From the NCBI GenBank assembly GCA_041389525.1, contig JAWKRR010000024.1, forward strand, positions 36,589 through 100,588: 64,000 nt of DNA. The letters run 5' to 3'. Below the pieces are notes generated by a model. It was not told the DNA's origin and ran no database searches. It saw only the letters and a list, made by a program, of their open reading frames with translations. Position 1 is the stretch's first letter. The number at the start of each line of letters is the position of its first letter. Below are positions 16,764 to 25,336 of this stretch, piece after piece. The translations under genes were made by a program, and so were the position numbers. Origin of the DNA: JACKFB01 sp041389525. Lineage in GTDB: Bacteria > Myxococcota_A > UBA9042 > PHBI01 > JACKFB01.

Positions 16764-18311
16764 TCAGGCGAGCAGGCCGAGGTGGCGAAGTTGGCCCAGG
16801 CCGCGCTCGACGCCCCCGGTCAGCCCGGCCAGGACTTGCTCTGGCGTGGCGTCGTCGACCGGCAACGCGAAAGCGCCCGAGGCGACCTGCGCCTGCAGGG
16901 CCTCGACCAAGCCCACGAGGTCGCGGGTGCCGTCGGTCAGCGCGGCGAGCGCGCGGAGCGTCGGGCTGAGCTGAGCCGACTTGTGGTGCACGCTGGTCAC
17001 GGAGGTGCGGCCGTCCGCCAGCTCTTGGCGCACCCAACGGTGGACCTCGGGGTGCTCGCGGCCCGCCGGCGTGGCGACCGGCGTCGCGCTGAGCTCGACG
17101 ACGTCTGCGAGGGCCAGCACGTAGAGGTCGTCGCAGAAGCCCGCCACGGACTCGGCGGCCGGCGAGCTGTCGACGCCGAGCCCGCGGTAGATGTCGAAGA
17201 GATCGGCGACCGAGATCGAGCCCGGCCAGCGCGCGGAGAGCACCTCCAGCACGGCGTTCGCGGCCGGGTTGGCGTCGCGCAGGTAGGAGTCGCCCTTGCG
17301 CCAGGTGTTCGTGGGCTGGCCCGCGTCGTCGTCCTCGCGCTCGTAGGGCGAGAGCACGTGCGCGCCGGCCCACCCGGCAGGCAGCGGGCGGTCGGAGACC
17401 TCGAGCCCGCTTCGGCAGAGCAAGGTCTTGCGGAAGGGGCGGTTGAGCACGAAGTCCTGGTGCTGCTCGAACGAGATGCGGTCGCCGCCGGTCAGCTCGT
17501 GCAGGTCGGCGGCGAGGCGGTCGGGCATCAGGTGCCCGAAGTTGGCCGCGAGCGCCGCGTCGGCCAGGAACTGCAGGCCGTGGGCGTGCGCTTCCTCAAT
17601 GAATTCGTGGAAGTACGAGGGGTCATTGTGCACGGCCAGGTGGTCGTGGAAGAGGTACCACTCCTCCGCATCTTTGAGCGCCTCGACCTCGTCGTGCAGC
17701 CACAGCTTGTAGGACGCGTCGTGGGGTGACGACGCCGTGCTGACGAACTCCAGCAGGGCCTTGGCGGCGACGACTTGGCGGCTGGCGGGCTCCAAGTCGC
17801 GGATATGATAGCGCATCATGTGGCGGAGGGCGTTCTTGCGGTGCCAGCCCGGGTACACGTTGTGGCTGATGTAGGCGACGCCGTTCGGGGTCAGCAGGTC
17901 GCGACACAGCCCCATCAACCGCTCGCGCGCCGCGGGCGGAATCCACGAGTAGACGCCGTGGGCGATGATGTAGTCGAAGGCGCCTAGCTCAGCGCCTGCC
18001 TCGGCGATGTCGCCCACGATGAACTCGATGTTGTCGAGTCCGACGGCCTGTGCGCTGTGGCGGGCCGCGTCGACCTGATGCGCCGAGAGGTCCAGGCCCA
18101 CGAAGCGCGCGCCGGGCAAGCTCGCGGCCATGGGGATGAGGTTGCGGCCGAAGGCGCAGCCGACCTCCAGCACGCGCGCGCGTTGCGGCGACGGGGCATC
18201 GACGCCCACCAGCGCGGCCACGGTGGCGATGATCGACGGGTGACTCTCACGGTGCGCCAGCCCCTGGTAGGGGACCGCGCGGTACGACTCGATATTGCTT
18301 TTCTGCAGCAT
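16764..18311 (-). CDS. SAM-dependent methyltransferase with methyltransferase-regulatory domain
   Basis: 515 aa. The N-terminal region SYRAVPYQGLAHRESHPS is typical of the family that pairs a class I methyltransferase with the MethyTransf_Reg domain. SAM-binding motif I is VLEVGCAFGRNLIPMA, motif II is FVGLDLSAHQVDAAR, and FDYIIAHGVYSWIP is the motif IV region. The central part (NVYPGWHRKNALRHMMRYHI) and the segment near DPSYFHEFIEEAHAHGLQFLADA match the regulatory domain. The C-terminal 150 residues are likely winged-helix. It follows the AAA+ ATPase gene by 23 nt on the same strand and ends that operon. The substrate is unknown. Confidence 0.88.
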   Translation of the reverse strand: MLQKSNIESYRAVPYQGLAHRESHPSIIATVAALVGVDAPSPQRARVLEVGCAFGRNLIPMAASLPGARFVGLDLSAHQVDAARHSAQAVGLDNIEFIVGDIAEAGAELGAFDYIIAHGVYSWIPPAARERLMGLCRDLLTPNGVAYISHNVYPGWHRKNALRHMMRYHIRDLEPASRQVVAAKALLEFVSTASSPHDASYKLWLHDEVEALKDAEEWYLFHDHLAVHNDPSYFHEFIEEAHAHGLQFLADAALAANFGHLMPDRLAADLHELTGGDRISFEQHQDFVLNRPFRKTLLCRSGLEVSDRPLPAGWAGAHVLSPYEREDDDAGQPTNTWRKGDSYLRDANPAANAVLEVLSARWPGSISVADLFDIYRGLGVDSSPAAESVAGFCDDLYVLALADVVELSATPVATPAGREHPEVHRWVRQELADGRTSVTSVHHKSAQLSPTLRALAALTDGTRDLVGLVEALQAQVASGAFALPVDDATPEQVLAGLTGGVERGLGQLRHLGLLA

Positions 18312-18334
18312 CTACCTACTCGTTTGGCGCCAAG

Positions 18335-20521
18335 TCACCGCTTCGGCGGCCCGCTGCGCGCCGGCGGGAGGCGGCCCTTTTCGACGTAGATCGACACGAT
18401 GGCCTCCTCGATGTCGGTCCACTCGACCTGGTCGCCCCCGCGCTGCAGCGTGTGGACTGCGGCGCGGATGGCGGTCTTGTAGATCTCGCCGCCCGTCAGC
18501 TCGTATGTCGCGCCCAGGTCGGCCAGGACCACGGCCGGCGAGACGGGCAGCTCGGCGGGCAGGTGCAGGCGCCAGAGCTCGGTGCGCTGCTCGGCGTCGG
18601 GGGCCTGAAAGCGCACGTGGTAATTGAGTCGGCGCGCGAAGGCCGTGTCGATGGCCGACTCGAAATTCGTCGTCAGGATGATCATCCCGTCGAAGGACTC
18701 GATGGCCTCCAGCAAGAAGTTCACGAGCTGGCTTCCGAAGCGCTCGCCACCCGACGAATCGCCTGATGAACGCTGGCGGAATAGCGCGTCGGCCTCGTCG
18801 AAGAGCAGCGCCCCGCCCGAGCTCGCCGCGTCTCGAAAGAGCTGGGCCAGGTGCTTCTCGGTCTCGCCCACCCACTTGCTCAGCACCGACGCCACATCGA
18901 CCTGGTACAGCTCGCACTGCGCGTCGCGCGCCAGGAGGCCCGCCGTCAGCGTCTTGCCGGTGCCCGACGGCCCCGAGAACAGGACTTTGATGCCGCGGCC
19001 TGTCGTCTTGCGGCCCAGCGCCCACGTGTCCATCACGCGCTCGTAGTGCTGGCTCAGCGTGCGGATTTGCTCGAGCTGCGCGCGCACATCGGGCGTCATC
19101 ACGACGTCGTTCCAGCCCAGCTTCACCTCAACCCGCCGCGCCATCCGCGGCAGGCTGCGGGCCACGAGGGTCCGCGCCACGTCCAGCAGGGGGCGCCCGG
19201 TCTGCCTGTGGATGGCGTAGGTCTCCTCCATCGAGCGGGCGTCGCACGGGACCGAGGCCAGCGCGTCAAGTTGGGCGTCGCTGAGGGGCTGCGCGCGCTT
19301 GCCCAGCAGGTGCGCCCACATCCGGCGCCGCTGCGGCCCGCTGGCGGCCTCGACGCGGGTCACGGTGACCTGCGTGGTGCGCATGAGGTGGACGAGGAGG
19401 CCGGCCGGCGCGGCGCCAGCGCACTCGATGACCAGGGTCTGCGTGTCGTAGCCGATCAGCTCGGCGAGGAGGCGCGCGTGCTCGTCGGGGAGGTCGTCGA
19501 GGGTCTCGCCGCCGCGGATGTGCAGAATCGCGTCGGTCAGCCGGGCCTCGCGAAGCAGCGCGCGCAGCAGCCGGGCGTTGTCGCGCATGAGCGGGCTGCC
19601 GGTCGGCGCGCTCTCGATGCCACCCGAAGCCTCGTCGCCCGGTGTGGGCCCCGCGAGTCCCGCGAGCCCGGCGAGATCGAAGCGGGCGACGGGCTGGCGG
19701 AGGCTGCCTGCGACCTGCCGCACGCCCATGTCGACGCTGGCGCGTCGCGGCGCCTCGACGATGAAGACGCGGCGGTTGGGGCCGGCGGCGGAGAGTAGCT
19801 CCTGCAGCGGGCCGGCGAGGTCGAGGCCGCGCCACGCGGGCGGGCCGATGGGCGGCTCGAGGTGGACCGCGTTGGCGAGCCCCGGGGGGAGGGCGTCGAC
19901 GCCGGTCAGGAAGTCGATGACGCGGCGGGATGGCCGATAGAAGCGGGGGCCCGAGCGGCGCTCGCTGAAGGTGCTGATGAGGTCCAGGCGCACCGGCGCG
20001 CTGCTGTCGTCCAGCAGGCCGGTCAGCCGGAAGGGGCCGTGGGGCGAGAGCAGGGTGAAGAGGAAGTCGGTGTCGCAGTAGCGCTGCGACGGGTCACCCC
20101 AGATCATTCGGTAGATCGCGAGGAAGCGGCTGTCGAACTCCGGCGCGAGCAGCGCCCAGATGGCGTCGCACTCGAGCGGGCTGAGCGGCAGCCGGCGGCG
20201 GAGCACCTCGAAGCGCTCGGCGACGCAGCCGTTGGTCGGCAGGTGCCCATCGACGCGGCCGAACTCCTCGTCCAGCTCGGCCACATCCGCGGCGTTCTCC
20301 GCGCCGACGCCGGCCTCGTCCATGATGAACGCGACGAGCGCACGGCCCGACGGACCGTCCTGAATCCCAGGAAGCCACGCGGCGTTCAGCAGGATGTGCC
20401 GCCGCACGAGCGCCCGCATCCGGGCGAGCCAACCGTCCAGGTCTCGGGGCGCGTCCTCGTCGCCGTGTGCCTGCTCTGAGCCAGCGCCAATCGCATCTGA
20501 GATCGCGGGCGACTCGCTCAT
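18335..20521 (-). CDS. AAA+ ATPase with N-terminal adaptor region
   Basis: 728 aa from the ATG at 20521, two bases beyond the stop of the upstream HEAT gene, so translation is probably coupled; an in-frame TTG 24 nt upstream is less likely. The first 450 residues form a helical/winged-helix adaptor without catalytic motifs (LPLSPLECDAIWALLAPEFD, then FLTGVDALPPGLANAV). The C-terminal AAA+ module has Walker A GPSGTGKT (about residues 516-523), Walker B ALLFDEADALF (about 568-578), sensor-1 LTTNFESAID and arginine-finger segment FARRLNYHVRF, ending in a small helical lid. This build resembles AAA+ ATPases that accompany contractile-injection and other multigene export systems, but no sheath or tube genes are in the window. 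Role unknown. Confidence 0.88.
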   Translation of the reverse strand: MSESPAISDAIGAGSEQAHGDEDAPRDLDGWLARMRALVRRHILLNAAWLPGIQDGPSGRALVAFIMDEAGVGAENAADVAELDEEFGRVDGHLPTNGCVAERFEVLRRRLPLSPLECDAIWALLAPEFDSRFLAIYRMIWGDPSQRYCDTDFLFTLLSPHGPFRLTGLLDDSSAPVRLDLISTFSERRSGPRFYRPSRRVIDFLTGVDALPPGLANAVHLEPPIGPPAWRGLDLAGPLQELLSAAGPNRRVFIVEAPRRASVDMGVRQVAGSLRQPVARFDLAGLAGLAGPTPGDEASGGIESAPTGSPLMRDNARLLRALLREARLTDAILHIRGGETLDDLPDEHARLLAELIGYDTQTLVIECAGAAPAGLLVHLMRTTQVTVTRVEAASGPQRRRMWAHLLGKRAQPLSDAQLDALASVPCDARSMEETYAIHRQTGRPLLDVARTLVARSLPRMARRVEVKLGWNDVVMTPDVRAQLEQIRTLSQHYERVMDTWALGRKTTGRGIKVLFSGPSGTGKTLTAGLLARDAQCELYQVDVASVLSKWVGETEKHLAQLFRDAASSGGALLFDEADALFRQRSSGDSSGGERFGSQLVNFLLEAIESFDGMIILTTNFESAIDTAFARRLNYHVRFQAPDAEQRTELWRLHLPAELPVSPAVVLADLGATYELTGGEIYKTAIRAAVHTLQRGGDQVEWTDIEEAIVSIYVEKGRLPPARSGPPKR

Positions 20522-20522
20522 C

Positions 20523-21305
20523 TCAGGGGCTGGTGAGCTGGCCAAGCTCGTACTGCGCGACGGCCCTCACGCCCGACGACGCGTCCGAACCTGCGATCCG
20601 CTCGATGATTGCTCGCGCGTCGGGGTGCCCGACCTCGCGAAGCAACCGCGGGACGAGCTGGCGAACACCGACCGCCTCGGCCGCCGTCGCCGCCTCGATG
20701 ACGCCGAACGCGTCGACCTTGCTGTCGCCGCTGGCCTCGCCCTGAAGCGGTCCGAACGCCACCGCCGCGTCGAGCGCCGCGGTCCGATGGTGCTGGGGCG
20801 CGTCCTCAGCGACCGCCGCCGCGATCGCCGGCCATCCGCTCGCGTCGCCCATCTGCGCGAGATAGGCGGCCGCGACCCAGGGCTCGTCGCTGGCTGCCGC
20901 TTTGGCCGACTGCTTCAGGACGGCCGCCGCGCCGTCCTTCTGGCCCCGAAGCGCCTTGGACATGGCCGCCTCCGCGCGCAACAGCGGCGACTTGCTGCTG
21001 GCCAGCACCTCGTCCAGCGCCGCGATCAACCGGCCGCTCGCCTGGGCGTCCGCCGGCTTGCTCCGCCCGATCAGATACGCCGCCGCCTGCTTCAGGGTGT
21101 CGGCGTCTGAGGCCAGGGCGTCCGTCAGGTCACGGGTCGTGAACGCCGGCGTCGTCTGGGCGCGACCGCGGGTCGACGTGCCCTTCAGCTTGTTCGCGAG
21201 CAAGGAGACGGTGCCGCGCTCGCGCTCCAAGATGACCGCCGAGCGGTGGGGGAAGCCGGCCGCGGTGACGTCGATTTCGCAGGTGATGCCGTCGGGTTCT
21301 TCCAT
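20523..21305 (-). CDS. HEAT-repeat-like protein in the AAA+/methyltransferase operon
   Basis: 260 aa from the ATG at 21305 (AAGGA about 8 nt upstream). The C-terminal 150 residues are paired helices with the alternation of HEAT repeats (WVAAAYLAQMGDASGWPAIAAAVAEDA, then LVPRLLREVGHPDARAIIERIAGSDASSGVRAVAQYELGQL). The N-terminus ITCEIDVTAAGFPHRSAVI looks like an all-beta segment. The same frame stays open upstream to about 21596 and contains GLLSALLLAACAAPN, a lipobox-like sequence, so a longer lipoprotein form starting at an upstream GTG near 21475 cannot be excluded. It precedes the AAA+ ATPase by 1 nt. Probably a protein-interaction adaptor. Confidence 0.7.
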   Translation of the reverse strand: MEEPDGITCEIDVTAAGFPHRSAVILERERGTVSLLANKLKGTSTRGRAQTTPAFTTRDLTDALASDADTLKQAAAYLIGRSKPADAQASGRLIAALDEVLASSKSPLLRAEAAMSKALRGQKDGAAAVLKQSAKAAASDEPWVAAAYLAQMGDASGWPAIAAAVAEDAPQHHRTAALDAAVAFGPLQGEASGDSKVDAFGVIEAATAAEAVGVRQLVPRLLREVGHPDARAIIERIAGSDASSGVRAVAQYELGQLTSP

Positions 21306-21609
21306 GACTCGTCCTTGTTCAGTCCGCGCGCCGCGGTCTGAGGTCGTCGCTGAATCGGTCACGTTGGGCGCGGCGCAGGCGGCGAGGAGCAGCGCTGAGA
21401 GCAGGCCTTGAGCCCAAGCCGACCAAGCCCGCGCGCCAGCCTCGGGGTGCCGCCGGCGGTCCGTCGACGGCACCGCCGCGGCGGCGATAAACGTCCGCGC
21501 GCGAGCCCACGTCGGGCGTCGCGCCCCGCGCCCCGCACTCGGCGGCCCGAGGGCGCCGGGGTCGTGCTCTCCACGCCGCTCGCGGCAGTGCGCCACAGTT
21601 GACCGTCCC
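21306..21609 (-). other. Gap between HEAT and HExxH genes, possibly the 5' part of the HEAT gene
   Basis: This 304-nt stretch has no independent gene I can support. On the minus strand it is in frame with the HEAT-repeat gene and encodes a lipoprotein-signal-like stretch (hydrophobic run, then LLAAC at about 21368-21382). It is either an unrecognised N-terminal extension of that gene or ordinary GC-rich spacer. No promoter or terminator was recognised. Confidence 0.35.
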
Positions 21610-22836
21610 TTAGTCGAAGAGCCCCATGATCGCCGCGACCGTCCGGTCCGCGCTGCTGCCGCCGAGGCGCTTGCGCCGCGCCGACGCGCCCATGCGCCCG
21701 GCGCCCTCGCCCTTGCCGCCGCCCTTGTCGTCCGCCCCGCCAGCCTCGCCGGCCTTGGTCTCGGCGGCCTTGGCCTTCGCGTCCGCGTCCGCCTTGGCCT
21801 TCGCGTCCGCCACCAGCTTCTTGCCGTGCGCGCGCACCGCGTCCGACAGCGGCCGCTCGATGGTGGCGCCCACCGCGTGCGCCTTAATCTCGCCCGGCCG
21901 CGCGTGGTAGCCGAGCGCCGCGCCGTAGTGCACGTCCGACCCGTCCATCACCGCCGAGTTGATCTTGCCGGGGTGCCGTCCGCCGCCACCGCCCGTGGTC
22001 TGCAGGGCCGTGAGGTCCGCGTCGATGGACGCCGCGCGCACGGTCTCCGCCTCGAAGCCCGCCTTCGCGATGGCGACGCCCGTCGTCTGGGCAGCCCAGT
22101 CCTCCCAGTCGTCACGCGCGTGCTCAAGCTCGTGAGCCTCCGTCGCCGCCTTCGACCAGTACGCCGTGTAAGGCGCCGAGTTGTTCGCGCCCTTGCGGGG
22201 GTCGATGTCGTCGGCGATCGCCTCGTAGTTGTCGCCCGTGATGAAGGGCGCGGTGCCGCTGGGCACGTCGGTGTTGCCCAGCCCGTGCACGCCCCAGTGG
22301 TAGTCGCAGTGCATCGTCGCCGTGAGGTGCACTTTGCCGTCCTTCACCGTGTGCGCCAGCGCGCGGAAGGTGAAGGTCGGGTCCATCAGGCCGAACGCGT
22401 CGCCGCCGGGGTTGAGGCCGCCGCGCACCGTCCGCGACGCGGTGATCGTGGCCACGATCGGCAGATCCGAGGGTGCCGCCGCGGCCCCAGCCGCCGCACC
22501 AGCTGCTCCGCCAGCACCGGCTGCTCCACCCGCGCCCCCGCCAGCTGCTCCACCAGCACCGGCTGCTCCGCCTGCGCCCGCGCCAGCTGCTCCGCCAGCG
22601 CCGGCTGCTCCACCTGCGCCTGCGCCGGCTGCTCCGCCCGCGCCCCCAGCGCCCGGCGGATCTTGCCTAGGCACGCTCTCGCCCGCCGTTCGCCGCGCCG
22701 CCGAGCGCAGCCCGCTCAGCACGCTCTCGTAAGAGCGCTCCGGCGTCTCCTGCAGTTTGCGTTGAACGCCTGCGTCGACCTCGGCGCGGGTGCGGGTCTG
22801 CGAACGGCCGCGCTGTATCAAAGTGGAGATGTCCAC
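21610..22836 (-). CDS. Unrecognised protein with Gly/Ala-rich linker and HExxH motif
   Basis: 408 aa from GTG 22836, chosen because AGGAGG lies 4 nt upstream; no ATG is better placed. Residues 1-58 are charged and helical (TLIQRGRSQTRTRAEVDAG). Residues 60-122 are an almost pure Gly/Ala repeat that spans about 190 nt of near-repetitive DNA. Residues 125-300 form a domain with CDYHWGVHGLGNTD and, at 235-239, HELEH within ATEAHELEHARDDWEDWA, a zincin-type HExxH. The C-terminal 110 residues are Ala/Lys/Gly-rich and end in basic GASARRKRLGG. I do not recognise the family. It could be a peptidase-like effector or a structural protein; the operon partners (HEAT, AAA+, methyltransferase) make it a candidate cargo or substrate. 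Confidence 0.75.
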   Translation of the reverse strand: MDISTLIQRGRSQTRTRAEVDAGVQRKLQETPERSYESVLSGLRSAARRTAGESVPRQDPPGAGGAGGAAGAGAGGAAGAGGAAGAGAGGAAGAGGAAGGGAGGAAGAGGAAGAAAGAAAAPSDLPIVATITASRTVRGGLNPGGDAFGLMDPTFTFRALAHTVKDGKVHLTATMHCDYHWGVHGLGNTDVPSGTAPFITGDNYEAIADDIDPRKGANNSAPYTAYWSKAATEAHELEHARDDWEDWAAQTTGVAIAKAGFEAETVRAASIDADLTALQTTGGGGGRHPGKINSAVMDGSDVHYGAALGYHARPGEIKAHAVGATIERPLSDAVRAHGKKLVADAKAKADADAKAKAAETKAGEAGGADDKGGGKGEGAGRMGASARRKRLGGSSADRTVAAIMGLFD

Positions 22837-23302
22837 GTTTCCTCCTGTCCCCGGTGGGCCGTCGGCCTCGCCGTCGGGCGGGTACCGGCAGATTCCGTAG
22901 GCTCGGCATGTCGTTTTCGGGATCGACGTCGACGGTGTGCCAACACGATCCAACGCGTCGCCAGTGAACGGGCGGTTGCCCCACCGGCGCGACCCCAAGG
23001 CGCGAAATGTTCCGAGACCGCCGGATTATCACGCACCGGCTTCGGAGGGTCAACCCGCGGTGTCGGATTCGGCCGGAGTCGCCCGCGCCCGTGCGCACCG
23101 ACGAACGCGCGGAGGTGCCGACCCCGGAACGTATCACAACGTGGAACAACGTCGCGCCCGCCGCCGGCGCTGCGGCCGGCCGACGCAGCGCGAGTTGCGT
23201 CGGGAACACCCGCTGAACAAAGCCCGGACGAACGCCACGCAAATGGTTGACAACGGGTCCGGCGTGTATCACGTTGTGTTACGTCAACGACGGAGACACC
23301 CG
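22837..23302. promoter_or_regulatory. Divergent promoter region with repeated TATCAC motifs
   Basis: This 466-nt gap separates the HExxH operon (minus) and the RHH-kinase pair (plus). It holds three TATCAC hexamers, near 23026, 23132 and 23267, and an inverted pair CACAACGTG (23135-23143) and CACGTTGTG (23270-23278). A TTGACA is at 23247-23252, but TATCAC follows after only 14 nt, too short for a standard promoter. The inverted pair upstream of a ribbon-helix-helix gene suggests an autoregulatory operator; this is inference. Confidence 0.35.
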
Positions 23303-23725
23303 ATGAGCAACGAGACCGAGAAGAAAGAGAAAGTCCTGCACGCCCGGATTCCGGAGTCCCTCGACGACGAGCTGCGGCAGCGCGCCGCGTCCCTCGGGAT
23401 GTCGGTCTCGAACCTGGTCCGCAACATCCTCGACAACACCTTTGGGCTGGTCGAGGACGTCATCGTCGACTCCAGCCGCGTGGCCCGCTCGGCCCGCGGC
23501 GAGCGCGAGGCGGCCAGGGCTCGCGCGGCCGAGGCGGCGCCCAGCGAGCCGGCGCCGATCCTGGGCTGGCAGCGGCTGGTCCTGAACATGAACGCGGTCT
23601 GTTCCACCTGTAACGGCCTGCTCCCCCGAGGCTCCGAGGCGGCCATCGCCGTCACTCAGGGCGCCGGTCCCCGGTCCATCATCTGCATCCCCTGCTTGGA
23701 GGCGAGCTGCCATGACGACGCATGA
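23303..23725 (+). CDS. Ribbon-helix-helix (Arc/CopG-like) protein with C-terminal zinc ribbon
   Basis: 140 aa from the ATG at 23303. Residues 9-45 (EKVLHARIPESLDDELRQ, then SVSNLVRNIL) form a ribbon-helix-helix DNA-binding motif: one beta strand followed by two helices. Residues 60-85 are an Ala/Arg-rich linker. Residues 100-131 contain two CxxC pairs (C100/C103 and C128/C131), a treble-clef or zinc-ribbon arrangement. The stop lies 13 nt inside the start of the downstream ABC1 kinase gene, so the two are translationally coupled. Probably a transcription factor whose activity depends on a metal, perhaps regulating its own operon through the inverted repeats upstream. Target genes are unknown. 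Confidence 0.85.
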   Translation: MSNETEKKEKVLHARIPESLDDELRQRAASLGMSVSNLVRNILDNTFGLVEDVIVDSSRVARSARGEREAARARAAEAAPSEPAPILGWQRLVLNMNAVCSTCNGLLPRGSEAAIAVTQGAGPRSIICIPCLEASCHDDA

Positions 23726-25244
23726 ACCCCTGGCGCTTCCCGCGCCCGCTGGCTACGTCCCCCCGCGCCCCGGCCCCACCGCGCAGGAGTCCCTCGAGCG
23801 ACTCGCCGCGGCCGCCGACGCCGTCCTCGAGCTCATCGGCCACGTCCTGGGCCGCTCCGAGCGCATGCTGGGCGACGTCCGCCGCGACGGCCGCAGCGTC
23901 GCTCGCGAGGCCCGCGCGTTTTACCGGGTCGTCCGCGACGCCGCCCGCTCGTCCCATGGCACCCTGGCCGCCGCCCCGCGCTTCTTGCGCCTCGCCGGCG
24001 AGATCGCCCGCACGGCCGCCCGCTACCGCATCTTCGCCACCCGCGCCGGCCACCTCGACCCGGAGGCCGCCGCCCTGGCACTCGAAGCCCTGCACGCCGA
24101 CTCGGCCGCCCGCGCCCGCCGCCTCGCCTGCGACCTCGGCGGCGCCGTGCTGAAGCTCGGCCAGTTCGCGTCCTGCCAGATCGACCTGCTGCCGGCTGCC
24201 TGGATCGCCGAGCTCTCGACCCTGCAAGACCGCGTGCCCCCAGCCGACCCCGCCGAGGTCCTCGCGCTGCTCGAAGCCGAGCTAGGCGCCCCGCCCACCG
24301 AGGTCTTCGCCAGCTTCGCGGCCGAGCCCCTGGCCGCCGCCTCCCTCGCCCAGGTCCACGCCGCGACGCTGCACACCGGCGAGCCCGTCGCCGTCAAAGT
24401 CCAGCGCCCCGGCATCGACCGCCTCGTGGACGTCGACCTCCTCGCCATGCGCGCGGCCGCGACCCTGCTCAAAGACGCCGCCCCCATGGTCGACATCGAC
24501 ACCACCACCGCTGAGCTCGCCCGCGCCGTCCGCGAAGAGCTGAACTACGCCGCCGAGGCCCAGAGCCTCCGCGAGATGCGCGCCGCCTTCGCCTCCGACC
24601 CCCGCATCGAGGTCCCCGCCGTCCACGACGCGCTCTCCACCCCCCGCGTCCTCACCATGGACCTCGCAAACGGCCAGCAATTGTCTCGCTATTTGGAGGG
24701 CGCCGCCCCCGACGACGCCGCGCGCGTGCTGACGCTGCTGGTCGACTGCTTCGTCCGCCAGATCCTGGTCATCGGCCTCGTCCACGCCGACCCCCACCCC
24801 GGCAACTTCCTCGTCACCGACGACGGCCGCCTGGTGCTCCTCGACCTCGGCTGCGTCGAGCGCTACGACGCCACCCAGCGCCGCGCCTGGGCCGAGCTCT
24901 TGGGCTGCGCCCTCACCAACGACGCCCCCGGCCTCGCCCAGCGCCTGTCCGCCCTGGGCTTCCAAGCCCGCACCGACGACCCCGAGGCCCTGACCGCCTG
25001 GGCCGCCATCTTCCTCGACGCCTTCCGCGAATCCGCCACCCGCAGCGGCGCCGCCCTGGACCCCGCCGACCAGCTACGCCGCGCCATGGAGCTAGCCCGC
25101 GAAAACCCCATGGTCCGCATCCCCGCGACTTCGTGCTGCTCGGCCGCGTCCTCACCACCTCGGCGGCCTCATCGCCCGCTACGCCCCCCACATCGACCTC
25201 TCCGCGTCGTCGCCCCCACCTCGCGACGCCCGGCCAAGCGGTAG
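23712..25244 (+). CDS. ABC1/UbiB (AarF) family atypical kinase, 3' end frameshifted
   Basis: Atypical kinase-like protein of the UbiB/ADCK family, which supports ubiquinone or other isoprenoid-lipid metabolism. Motifs in order: ACDLGGAVLKLGQFAS (KxGQ), AAASLAQVHAA (Ala-rich loop replacing the Gly-rich loop), VAVKVQRPG (catalytic Lys), EELNYAAEAQS, VHADPHPGNF (catalytic Asp/Asn) and LVLLDLGCVERY (DLG variant of DFG). After NPMVRIP (about 25123) the frame changes, and DFVLLGRVLTT then GGLIARYAPHIDL can be read in two other frames before the stop at 25244. The start overlaps the RHH gene by 14 nt. The first 90 residues (AAADAVLELIGHVLG) are helical and may contact membrane. Confidence 0.9.
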   Translation: MTTHEPLALPAPAGYVPPRPGPTAQESLERLAAAADAVLELIGHVLGRSERMLGDVRRDGRSVAREARAFYRVVRDAARSSHGTLAAAPRFLRLAGEIARTAARYRIFATRAGHLDPEAAALALEALHADSAARARRLACDLGGAVLKLGQFASCQIDLLPAAWIAELSTLQDRVPPADPAEVLALLEAELGAPPTEVFASFAAEPLAAASLAQVHAATLHTGEPVAVKVQRPGIDRLVDVDLLAMRAAATLLKDAAPMVDIDTTTAELARAVREELNYAAEAQSLREMRAAFASDPRIEVPAVHDALSTPRVLTMDLANGQQLSRYLEGAAPDDAARVLTLLVDCFVRQILVIGLVHADPHPGNFLVTDDGRLVLLDLGCVERYDATQRRAWAELLGCALTNDAPGLAQRLSALGFQARTDDPEALTAWAAIFLDAFRESATRSGAALDPADQLRRAMELARENPMVRIPATSCCSAASSPPRRPHRPLRPPHRPLRVVAPTSRRPAKR

Positions 25245-25336
25245 CAACCTGCCGCCCCCCTTCGTCCGCCTCGCCCCTCTGACACACTTCGACGTGACCC
25301 ACCCCCTTTTCCCCGCGCTCCCTCCCAAGGCCACCG

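Noticed and set aside
22490..22640. Possible CRISPR-like or tandem repeat array
   Set aside because: The repetition is imperfect and codes for Gly/Ala in frame; there are no distinct spacers.
16764..22836. Extracellular contractile injection system
   Set aside because: The AAA+ ATPase style is compatible, but no sheath, tube, baseplate or spike genes are present in the window.
23247..23272. TTGACA with TATCAC as a sigma-70 promoter for the RHH gene
   Set aside because: Spacing is only 14 nt, outside the usual 16-18, so it is kept only as a repeat motif.
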